DNA from: Eubacteriales bacterium
Lineage (GTDB): Bacteria; Bacillota; Clostridia; Christensenellales; UMGS416
Assembly (NCBI GenBank): GCA_028709505.1
Contig: JAQVWW010000005.1
Coordinates: forward strand, 1-12,943
Length of the DNA: 12,943 bases
Direction of reading: 5' to 3'
The notes under the pieces are model-generated. The model saw only the letters and a list, made by a program, of their open reading frames with translations, had not been told where the DNA came from and did no database searches. Within the stretch, counting starts at the first letter, position 1. Every line of letters starts with the position of its first letter. The position numbers and the translations under genes were made by a program. This document shows positions 1-6,226 of this stretch, piece after piece.

Positions 1-425
1 TCACCGAAATTGCCGAGTATATGGAGCGGGAGATGGATTACGACATCCCGCCGCGTACGCCGTTCGTGGGCCGCAACTTCAACGCCACCCGTGCCGGCAT
101 CCACGCCGACGGGCTTCTCAAAGACGAGGAGATCTACAACATTTTCAACACCGGCAAGATACTCAACCGTCCGCCGACGGTGATGATTGGGCCGCACAGC
201 GGCGTAGCCGGCATTCTGCACTGGATCAACAGCTACTTCCCCGACCATGGCGTGCCGCTGGATAAGCACAACGAGACGGTCAAGAAGATGAAGGCCCTCT
301 TTGACGAGCAGTTTGAGGGCGGCAGGCAGACCACCATAGGCGATAAAGAGATGGAGGACATGCTGTTTTCGCTGGACGAAGAGCTGTACATCCGGCTGAC
401 CAACAAGCACCACAGAAAGCTGTAA
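1..425 (+). CDS. 2-isopropylmalate/homocitrate/Re-citrate synthase family protein, C-terminal part (5' end outside window)
   Basis: The reading frame is open from the window edge (first full codon at base 3) to TAA at 423-425, giving about 140 C-terminal residues. The stretch NATRAGIHADGLLKDEEIY matches the conserved second catalytic region of DRE-TIM metallolyases, the acyl-CoA/2-oxoacid Claisen condensing enzymes, where the GIHxDG histidine lies at the active site. Only about 110 residues follow that motif. That is too short for the LeuA allosteric domain, so the protein resembles homocitrate synthase (NifV-like) or clostridial Re-citrate synthase more than classical LeuA. Which acceptor it uses (2-oxoisovalerate, 2-oxoglutarate or oxaloacetate) cannot be decided from this fragment. 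A terminator follows 10 bases after the stop. The family call is firm; the substrate is inference. Confidence 0.85.
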   Translation, partial: TEIAEYMEREMDYDIPPRTPFVGRNFNATRAGIHADGLLKDEEIYNIFNTGKILNRPPTVMIGPHSGVAGILHWINSYFPDHGVPLDKHNETVKKMKALFDEQFEGGRQTTIGDKEMEDMLFSLDEELYIRLTNKHHRKL

Positions 426-435
426 CAAGTTCCTC

Positions 436-468
436 AACCGGGCAGGCATAGGCTTGCCCGGTTTTTTT
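436..468 (+). terminator. Rho-independent terminator after the synthase gene
   Basis: A perfect 7-bp stem (CCGGGCA at 438-444, TGCCCGG at 455-461) is extended by an AA/TT pair and followed by seven T residues at 462-468. It starts 10 bases after the TAA of the synthase gene, so it should end that transcript. Confidence 0.9.
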
Positions 469-532
469 ATTGGGGTAGAAAGGCGCGCTTTGCGGCTTTT
501 CGGCGCTGCGGGAGTACCGCCTAAGGGATAGG

Positions 533-585
533 GCAGCCTGGAAATAGGCCTGTATGGGCTGCAGGGCGCCGTGCGCGCGGCGCCC
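533..585. other. G+C-rich spacer with two adjacent hairpins, function unknown
   Basis: The 299-base gap between the synthase and SGNH genes holds no convincing gene. Two stems sit side by side: GCAGCC (533-538) with GGCTGC (557-562), and a perfect 8-bp stem GGGCGCCG (564-571) with CGGCGCCC (578-585) around a 6-nt loop. There is no T-run, so these are not intrinsic terminators on the plus strand. They lie downstream of the synthase terminator and about 80 bases upstream of the SGNH promoter. A small RNA, a regulatory site or chance in G+C-rich DNA all remain possible. Confidence 0.3.
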
Positions 586-665
586 GTTCTCCAGCGCCCG
601 GCCGCCTGTGCCCAACGCCAAAGAGAGTCAGAGTCTTCGGTTTTGTATATAATAAATAAAACGCC

Positions 666-693
666 TTGACAGAATTGAATAACCGTATATAAT
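666..693 (+). promoter_or_regulatory. Sigma-A type promoter of the SGNH hydrolase gene, with overlapping inverted repeats
   Basis: A consensus TTGACA (666-671) and TATAAT (688-693) are separated by 16 bases, ending 31 bases before the ATG at 725. The -10 box is flanked by an inverted repeat, ATAACC (679-684) and GGTTAT (694-699). GTTATCATAAC (695-705) is a perfect 11-base palindrome just downstream. A repressor bound here would block RNA polymerase. The promoter is seen directly; the operator role is inference. Confidence 0.8.
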
Positions 694-724
694 GGTTATC
701 ATAACTATATGATAGAGGGTTAAC

Positions 725-1414
725 ATGATGAAAAAAATTGCGGTTTGGGGAGATTCGGTAGCCCGGGGCATTCTATTGGATGAGGAGAAGGGGCGCTACG
801 TGATCCCCAAAGACGACGTGGCTTCGCTGGTGGCGCAAAAGACGGGCTACGAAATCCGCAATTATGCCCGCTTCGGCTGCACGATAGGCAAGGGGCTGGA
901 ATATATGCGGCGTGCCCAGGAAAAATGGGACGACTGTGACGTGGTGGTGCTGGAGTTTGGCGGCAACGATTCCAACTTCGATTGGGCGAGCATCGCCCGG
1001 GAGCCCGAAGCCACGCATCTGCCGGGGACGCCACTGGCACAGTTTGAGCAGACATACGTCGATATTCTGCAGCATGTACAGCAGATGGGCAAGAAGGCCA
1101 TCGCCATGACATTGCCGCCGATAGAGGTGACGGGTTTTTTTGACTGGGTGACCAAGGCGCAGTTGAACCGCGACAACGTGCTGCGCTGGTTGGGCGATAA
1201 AATGTACATCTACCGCTGGCATGAGCAGTACAACAGCGCCATCCTGCACGCGGCTCTGCTGGCCGGCTGCGACGTCATCGACATCCGCCAGGCCTTTTTG
1301 GGCCAGCGGTCGCTAAGCGACGTCATATGCAAAGACGGCATGCACCCCAACGCCCGCGGCTACGCGCTGATGGAGAGCACGATTTTAAGCTATGCTGCCG
1401 CACACCTGGCATAG
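725..1414 (+). CDS. SGNH/GDSL-family hydrolase, cytoplasmic
   Basis: The product has 229 residues and a typical SGNH layout. Block I is GDSVARG (nucleophile Ser11), a block II glycine lies in FGCTIGKG near 50-57, block III is GGND (Asn81) and block V is DGMHPN (Asp204, His207). No signal peptide is seen: the N-terminus MMKKIAVWGDS leads straight into the first strand, so the enzyme is probably cytoplasmic. The family hydrolyses esters or thioesters of lipids, acylated sugars or other small molecules, and the substrate cannot be read from the sequence. The start follows AGAGGG (714-719) with a 5-base spacer, and a near-consensus promoter lies just upstream. The gene ends in TAG. It is unlike the second SGNH hydrolase at 2615-3238 in its motifs, so this is not a recent duplication. 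Confidence 0.88.
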   Translation: MMKKIAVWGDSVARGILLDEEKGRYVIPKDDVASLVAQKTGYEIRNYARFGCTIGKGLEYMRRAQEKWDDCDVVVLEFGGNDSNFDWASIAREPEATHLPGTPLAQFEQTYVDILQHVQQMGKKAIAMTLPPIEVTGFFDWVTKAQLNRDNVLRWLGDKMYIYRWHEQYNSAILHAALLAGCDVIDIRQAFLGQRSLSDVICKDGMHPNARGYALMESTILSYAAAHLA

Positions 1415-1491
1415 GGCGCTTGCATTCGCGCGGCGGTTGTGGCATACTGCTGCTCAACAGAACCACACATAGAAGCAAAGGAGCAGTTTGT

Positions 1492-2013
1492 ATGCAATTT
1501 TCAGAACTGGCGGCCACCCGCCGTAGCGTTCGGCGCTATGAAGAGCGGGATGTAACCGACGAACAAATTCATACGTTGCTGGAGGTGGCCCGCTGGGCGC
1601 CCAGCGCCGGGAATATGCAGCCCTGGCATTTTTATGTGGTGCGGGACGCGGCGCTGCGGGCAAAGATATGCGCCTGTCAGCAGCATCCGGCCAAGTGGAT
1701 CACCTATGCGCCGGTGATCATTGTCGTGGGCGTCGAAGCGCGCATCACCGCCGCCCAGTATGGCGATCGGGGCGGCGATTTGTATTGCCTGCAGGATACC
1801 GCCGCGGCGGTGCAGAATATTCTGCTGTGCGCCCACGACAGCGGGCTGGCCAGCTGCTGGGTGGGCGCTTTCCGCGAGGACGCCTGCGCCCAGGCGCTGG
1901 GGCTGACCGCCGATATCCGCCCGGTGGCCATTCTGCCCATCGGCTACGCCGCGCAGCAGCCTGACAAAGCGCCTGAGCGCCGGCCGGTTGAGGAGATCAC
2001 CACCTTTCTATAA
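1492..2013 (+). CDS. Nitroreductase-family FMN oxidoreductase
   Basis: The product has 173 residues, the small size class of the nitroreductase fold. Visible FMN-binding features are the N-terminal RRSVRRY (residues 10-16), APSAGNMQPW (36-45) and the C-terminal half motif around GLASCWVGAF (118-127). The family uses NAD(P)H and FMN to reduce nitroaromatics, quinones, flavins or unidentified physiological acceptors, or to carry out dehydrogenations, so the real substrate is unknown. I chose ATG 1492 because AAAGGAG (1477-1483) lies 8 bases upstream. An in-frame extension back to 1327 would overlap the SGNH gene and has no supporting site. The gap to the upstream SGNH gene is 77 bases and shows no clear terminator, so read-through transcription is possible. 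A long hairpin 13 bases after the TAA serves as terminator. Confidence 0.9.
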   Translation: MQFSELAATRRSVRRYEERDVTDEQIHTLLEVARWAPSAGNMQPWHFYVVRDAALRAKICACQQHPAKWITYAPVIIVVGVEARITAAQYGDRGGDLYCLQDTAAAVQNILLCAHDSGLASCWVGAFREDACAQALGLTADIRPVAILPIGYAAQQPDKAPERRPVEEITTFL

Positions 2014-2025
2014 CGGCGCAGGCGG

Positions 2026-2060
2026 GGGTTTGCCCCTTTGCCAAAGGGGCAAACCCTTTT
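2026..2060 (+). terminator. Long palindromic terminator of the nitroreductase gene (left end of the repeat array)
   Basis: GGGTTTGCCCCTTTG (2026-2040) and CAAAGGGGCAAACCC (2042-2056) are perfect 15-bp inverted arms around a single central C, followed by TTTT (2057-2060). It begins 13 bases after the stop of the nitroreductase gene. The corresponding arm in the two later repeat copies is only 7 bp, so this one is specially extended. The T-run is short, so termination efficiency is uncertain. Confidence 0.65.
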
Positions 2061-2609
2061 GGCAATCCTTCCATAAACGCCGGGATTGGGGCGTTTCGCG
2101 ACGGGGTTCGCGGTGGCCGTGCTTATGCGGGGGTTTGAATGTAGGGGCGCCAAAATATCTTCGCCGAGAAATCAAAGGCCGATGCTTTTGCACCGGCCTT
2201 TAGCTTGCAGCCAAGCCCCTTTGCCAAAGGGATAAACCCTTTTTGGAGATCCTTCCATAAACGCCGGGATCGGGGCGTTTTGCGCGGCGGGATACGCCGG
2301 AGACGTGGCGCTTGCGCGGAAGTTTGGAGATGGGGGCCACCAAGATATCTGCGCCGAGAAATCAAAGGCCGATGCTTTTGCACCGGCCTTTAGCTTGCAG
2401 CCAAGCCCCTTTGCCAAAGGGATAACCCTTTTTGGAGATCCTTCCATAAACGCCGGGATTGGGGCGTTTCGCGCGGCGGGATACGCCGGAGACGTGGCGC
2501 TTGTGCAGAAGTGTGGAGATTGGGCCACCAAGATATCTACGCCAAAAAATCAAAGGCCGATGCTTTTGCACCGGCCTTTAGCTTGCAGCCAAGCCCCTTT
2601 TATCAAAGA
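2033..2609. repeat. Three tandem copies of a structured repeat of about 188 bp, plus a stub of a fourth
   Basis: The copies are 2033-2215 (183 bp), 2216-2405 (190 bp) and 2406-2593 (188 bp). A degenerate fourth start runs to about 2609. By hand alignment, copies 2 and 3 differ by about nine substitutions and two single-base gaps. Copy 1 is diverged in its middle (about 2097-2160). A 45-base core (2171-2215, 2361-2405, 2549-2593) is identical in all three. Each unit contains a CCCTTTG/CAAAGGG hairpin, an AAACGCC/GGCGTTT hairpin, a 12-position AAAGGCC...GGCCTTT hairpin with a four-base loop, and a GCTTG/CAAGC hairpin. Units of 190 and 188 bp are not multiples of three, so the short open frames on the minus strand shift between copies. 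This argues against coding. The array fills the 601-base gap between two convergent genes. There is no transposase and no clear terminal repeat or target duplication. It is probably an intergenic repeat family of this genome, though I cannot name it. Confidence 0.9.
2544..2579 (-). terminator. Terminator of the vor-SGNH operon, formed by the core hairpin of repeat copy 3
   Basis: Read on the minus strand, the RNA forms an unbroken 12-position stem: AAAGGCCG, then a G-U wobble, then TGC, around an AAAA loop. It is followed by GA and six U residues (2549-2544). It lies 36 bases after the stop of the minus-strand SGNH gene. In copies 1 and 2 the same hairpin is followed by only three T residues, so only the copy next to the operon has a full U-tract. 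Confidence 0.8.
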
Positions 2610-2614
2610 ATGCC

Positions 2615-3238
2615 TTATATCCAGCGCTCGTCCAGAACCGATTCCAATGCCGGGCGCACCAGCTTAGCCAGCTCTTCGTAGCCCAGCTGATTAAAGTGTA
2701 GCCCATCGTCTTGGAAGATATCGGTGCGCAGTGCGCGGTCCTCATCGTACAGCAGGCCGTCCAGGTCCAGTATCTGCACATTTTCGCGGGTGGCGGCGAA
2801 GTCCTTAAGCCGCTGGTTGTAAATGTTCATCTGCGACAAAAACAAATCCCGGCACGGTGAATGCTTAACCGGGATAATGATGATGGGCAGGCCGGGAAAG
2901 TCGGTCTGCGCCCACTGAAATACCCTGCAGCTTAAGTCGGCCGCCGTGTCCGGCGCATAGCCGCAGCACATGTCGTTGTCGCCCTCGTACCACACCAGCG
3001 CCCGTGGCGCGTAGGGACGCACCAGCGTGGGGTAGTAATACAGCGCCTCCTCGGCGGTGCTGCCGCCAAAGCCGTGGCACAGCGCCTTCATGGGCGCCAT
3101 ATCCTGCTCCAGCCGCTGCTGCCCCCATATGCGTATGGTAGAGCTGCCGTAGAACACGGCGGCCCGCTGTATCACCGGGCGGTTGAGAATTTCCTGCACA
3201 TCGCCGGCGTAACGCTTCAAATCCACCAAAACAGCCAT
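2615..3238 (-). CDS. SGNH/GDSL-family hydrolase, last gene of the vor-type operon
   Basis: The product has 207 residues. Motifs are FYGSSTIRIW (29-38, nucleophile Ser32 of the GSS variant of block I), GFGGST (56-61, block II), GDND (86-89, block III Asn88) and DDGLHFNQLGY (177-187, block V Asp178 and His181). No signal peptide or membrane segment is seen. The GSS block I and YEGDND block III resemble the bacterial subgroup related to platelet-activating-factor acetylhydrolase and sugar deacetylases, but the substrate is unknown. The start at 3238 is set by AGGAGG (3250-3245) 6 bases upstream. It begins 17 bases after the gamma subunit stop, so it is very likely co-transcribed with the oxidoreductase genes, an unusual partner. 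A terminator lies 36 bases downstream. Confidence 0.9.
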   Translation of the reverse strand: MAVLVDLKRYAGDVQEILNRPVIQRAAVFYGSSTIRIWGQQRLEQDMAPMKALCHGFGGSTAEEALYYYPTLVRPYAPRALVWYEGDNDMCCGYAPDTAADLSCRVFQWAQTDFPGLPIIIIPVKHSPCRDLFLSQMNIYNQRLKDFAATRENVQILDLDGLLYDEDRALRTDIFQDDGLHFNQLGYEELAKLVRPALESVLDERWI

Positions 3239-3255
3239 AACAAGCCTCCTGATAC

Positions 3256-3804
3256 TTAGTCGGTTTCGCCGCGCACCAGCTCCATACCGCGCTGCATGGC
3301 GGCGCGGTTGACGGGGATGAGCTTCTCCTTCTTCTCGCCCAGAACCTGGCGCAGCGCGTCCACCAGCGTGTCCAGGTCAACAATGCGGGTCAGCTCAATG
3401 TAAGCGCCCAGCACCACCATGCCGGCGACGCGGACGTTGCCCAGCTCGTTGGCAATATCGTTGGCCGGCACGTAGTGCACATCCACATCGGTGCGGGCGG
3501 ACTTGCGGGCAATAAGCGACGAGTTGATAAGCAGATGGCCGCCGGGCGCCACCATGGACTCAAAAGCGTCCAGCGACGGGCCGTTCATGGCGATGAGCGT
3601 ATCGGCCTGGGTGATGATGGGCGAACCCACCGCTTCGTCGGACAGGATGACGTGGCAGTAGGCCGCGCCGCCGCGCATCTCCGGGCCGTAGGAAGGAAGC
3701 CAGGAAACCTGCTTATCGGCCATCATGCCGGCATAGGCCAGCACCTGGCCCAGCGACATGACGCCCTGGCCGCCAAAACCTGAAATAACAAGCTGTTGCT
3801 GCAT
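3256..3804 (-). CDS. 2-oxoacid:ferredoxin oxidoreductase gamma subunit
   Basis: The product has 182 residues, the usual size for a separate gamma subunit of the pyruvate/2-oxoacid ferredoxin oxidoreductase superfamily. It opens with the characteristic GFGGQGVMSLGQ (9-20), followed by SYGPEMRGGAAYCHV (38-52), both hallmarks of the family. With the alpha and beta subunits it forms the catalytic core that oxidises a 2-oxoacid and CoA to an acyl-CoA and CO2, passing electrons to ferredoxin. The start follows AAGGAGG with a 9-base spacer located inside the end of the beta gene, and only 4 bases separate the two genes. The gene ends in TAA. Substrate type (2-oxoisovalerate, as in VOR, or 2-oxoglutarate, as in KOR) cannot be fixed from this subunit alone. 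Confidence 0.93.
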   Translation of the reverse strand: MQQQLVISGFGGQGVMSLGQVLAYAGMMADKQVSWLPSYGPEMRGGAAYCHVILSDEAVGSPIITQADTLIAMNGPSLDAFESMVAPGGHLLINSSLIARKSARTDVDVHYVPANDIANELGNVRVAGMVVLGAYIELTRIVDLDTLVDALRQVLGEKKEKLIPVNRAAMQRGMELVRGETD

Positions 3805-3808
3805 GGCG

Positions 3809-4548
<740 letters not shown>

Positions 4549-4549
<1 letters not shown>

Positions 4550-5616
4550 TATGCCTTACCTCCCAGGAAAGATTGAATGTGCGCCAGGATATCCTGCGGC
4601 AGTGGGATCATGCCGCCGGAGCGGCCGTAGAACGTGACGGGCTTGGCGCCGTTGACGGCAATTTTCACGTCGTCCACCATCTGGCCGGTGCTCATCTCCA
4701 CCGAGAGGACACCCTTGACCGACGGCTGGGCGGCGGCCTGGGCAATGGCGGCGGCCGGGAAAGGCCACAGCGTGATGGGCCGCACCATGCCGACCTTTAA
4801 GCCTTCCTGGGCAGCCTGGGCAATGACGTTGCGCACGATACGCGCCGTGGTGCCGTAGGCCACGACGAGGATGTCGGCACCCTCCACGTTGTAGAGCTCA
4901 TATTTGGTTTCCTTTTGTGCAATCTCATCATAGAGCTTTTGCAGATTCCGGTTCATCTTCTCCAGCACGTCGGGCTTGATGTACAGCGAGTTGATGATGT
5001 TGTTTTGCGGGCGCTGGCCACGGCCGGTGGTGGCCCAGGTCTTCTCGGGCAGTTGCCGCGGCGTGTAGGTGCCGAATTCCACCGGCTCCATCACCTGGCC
5101 CAGCATGCCGTCGCCCAGCATCATCACCGGTATCCGATAGGTGTCGGCGATGTCAAAGCCTTCCTGCGTCAGCTCCACCGCCTCCTGCAGGTTGGCCGGG
5201 GCCAGCACCACCAGGCGGTAATCGCCGTGGCCGCCGCCGCGGGTAGCCTGGTAATAGTCCTACTGGGCGGGCTGAATGCTGCCCAGACCCGGGCCGCCGC
5301 GCACCATGTTGACGATAAAACAGGGCAGTTCAGCGCCGGCGATGTAGGAGATACCCTCCTGTTTGAGCGAGATGCCGGGGCTGGATGAAGACGTCATAAC
5401 CCGCGCGCCGGCGCCGGCGGCGCCGTATACCATATTGATGGCCGCCACTTCGGATTCCGCCTGCAAAAAGCATCCGCCTACCTGCGGCATCCGGCGGGAC
5501 ATGTATTCGGGGATTTGATTCTGGGGTGTGATGGGATAGCCAAAGAAAAAACGGCATCCGGCCTGGATGGCCGCTTCGGCAATGGCTTCGTTTCCCTTCA
5601 TCAGTTTTTTCGCCAT
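4549..5616 (-). pseudogene. vorB: 2-oxoacid (probably 3-methyl-2-oxobutanoate) ferredoxin oxidoreductase alpha subunit, interrupted by an in-frame TAG
   Basis: The whole reading frame spans 356 codons, a normal VorB/KorA alpha length. It starts at ATG 5616, 5 bases after AGGAGG (5627-5622), and ends in TAA overlapping the beta start. A TAG (5262-5260) occurs at codon 119, between [11 protein letters not shown] and DYYQATRGGGHGDYR. The frame is otherwise continuous with no shift. Family members commonly have Ser at this place, and TCG to TAG is one base change, so a point nonsense mutation or a sequencing error is the simplest reading. The first part is 118 residues (5616-5260). The second part (5259-4549) carries the remaining conserved sequence, including GFDIADTYRIPVMMLGDG and GTTARIVRNVI, and shows no decay. 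Seven downstream GTG/ATG codons or more could restart translation, but none near 5211 has a visible ribosome site. Reassignment of TAG is unlikely because it ends eight genes here. If real, the enzyme would lack its pyrimidine/CoA-binding alpha chain. Confidence 0.85.
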
Positions 5617-5648
5617 GGTTTCCTCCTCACGCAATGGTCGGCAAAATT

Positions 5649-5855
5649 TTATCGTTCCACCACGATGCAAACGTCGGGGCACATGCGGGCGCAGTTGGCG
5701 CAGCCGATGCACTTTTCCTCATCGATGCAGCGGGCGGGATAATATCCTTTGGAATTGAGAGTGCCTTTATCCAGCGTTAGAATTTTTTTCGGGCAGACGT
5801 TTACGCATAGCGCGCATCCTTTGCACCGCTGGGTATCAAAGGTAACATGAGCCAT
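5649..5855 (-). CDS. 2-oxoacid:ferredoxin oxidoreductase delta subunit, 2x[4Fe-4S] ferredoxin
   Basis: The product has 68 residues with two complete cluster motifs. These are [12 protein letters not shown] (cysteines 11, 14, 17, 21) and [12 protein letters not shown] (49, 52, 55, 59). This is the electron-transfer subunit that leads the delta-alpha-beta-gamma gene order typical of clostridial VOR/KOR clusters. The start at 5855 is supported by AGGAGG (5868-5863) with a 7-base spacer. A -10 like TATAAT lies just upstream, so it is probably the first gene of the operon. The alpha gene starts 32 bases after its TAA. Confidence 0.93.
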   Translation of the reverse strand: MAHVTFDTQRCKGCALCVNVCPKKILTLDKGTLNSKGYYPARCIDEEKCIGCANCARMCPDVCIVVER

Positions 5856-5881
5856 AACCGTTCCTCCTCTAATTGATTTCC

Positions 5882-5910
5882 ATTATATAAAATTTCCTAT
5901 CATTTCGCAG
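5882..5910 (-). promoter_or_regulatory. Likely promoter of the vor-type operon
   Basis: On the minus strand a perfect TATAAT (5887-5882) lies in a short A+T-rich stretch between the Dabb gene stop and the ribosome site of the ferredoxin gene. The best -35 at a 17-base distance is CTGCGA (5910-5905), only three of six matches, and there is no TG extension. The A+T island in an otherwise G+C-rich region supports a promoter, but strength and exact start are unknown. Confidence 0.5.
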
Positions 5911-5918
5911 AATAAGCC

Positions 5919-6221
5919 CTAAGGCTCTTGGATATCTGCGGCCAACCGTTCGCCACGCACGTTGGAGACAAACGCCGACACGGCGCGGTGGGCCGGATGC
6001 CGCTGATAGGCATGCAGGTCGTCGATGGTACGGGTGGTCAGCGTCAGCGCCATATGGTAAGGGGCGGCGTCGTTGAGCACCGGACCTACGGCCAGGCTGC
6101 AAATTTCCGGAATGACGGCGGGTAAGGCCTCCAGCATGGCTTTTACCTTGCGCATGTTCTCAGCCCGGGTGGCCCCTTCGGCCTGTTCTAAAAACTCCCA
6201 CAAAACGATGTGTCGTATCAT
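5919..6221 (-). CDS. Dabb (stress-responsive alpha/beta-barrel) domain protein
   Basis: The product has 100 residues and matches the one-domain Dabb family. It starts with MIRHIVLWEF, has a central helix with GATRAENMRKVKAMLEALP, a second strand set around PYHMALTLTTRTIDDLHAY and a final NVRGERLAAD. These small dimeric ferredoxin-like folds are widespread. Some act as polyketide or olivetolic acid cyclases or in stress responses, but most bacterial members have no known function. The start lies 5 bases after the Ppx/GppA stop, and its weak ribosome site (AGGTAGAG) is made from the last codons of that gene. It is therefore probably translated in the same transcript. The gene ends in TAG. Confidence 0.85.
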   Translation of the reverse strand: MIRHIVLWEFLEQAEGATRAENMRKVKAMLEALPAVIPEICSLAVGPVLNDAAPYHMALTLTTRTIDDLHAYQRHPAHRAVSAFVSNVRGERLAADIQEP

Positions 6222-6226
6222 ACGCT

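Noticed and set aside
280..621. 113-codon minus-strand frame over the synthase end and the spacer
   Set aside because: It overlaps a real gene antisense, has no clear ribosome site and no recognisable protein features.
1420..1448. Possible promoter TTGCAT-17-CATACT before the nitroreductase gene
   Set aside because: It matches only three of six and four of six bases. A TGG extension is present, but this is too weak in a short gap where co-transcription with the SGNH gene is equally likely.
2008..2571. Overlapping minus-strand open frames of 61 to 119 codons across the repeat array
   Set aside because: The same peptide appears in different frames because the copies differ by 190 and 188 bp, they lack ribosome sites, and the conserved part is the hairpin core rather than codons.
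2033..2609. CRISPR array or integron attC cassette array
   Set aside because: There are no short repeats with unique spacers, and no GTTRRRY/RYYYAAC core sites or cassette genes. The long unit itself is what repeats.
2033..2609. Non-autonomous transposable element (MITE)
   Set aside because: I could not find terminal inverted repeats at unit ends or a target-site duplication. It remains possible, but the sequence gives no direct support.
725..3238. The two SGNH hydrolases as a duplicated pair flanking the repeats
   Set aside because: Their block I, II, III and V motifs and overall sequences differ clearly (GDSVARG against GSSTIRIW), so they belong to different subgroups.
5260..5262. TAG read as an amino acid (pyrrolysine or code change)
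   Set aside because: TAG ends 8 of the 16 genes with visible stops in this window, including the adjacent beta subunit gene, so it is a normal stop here.
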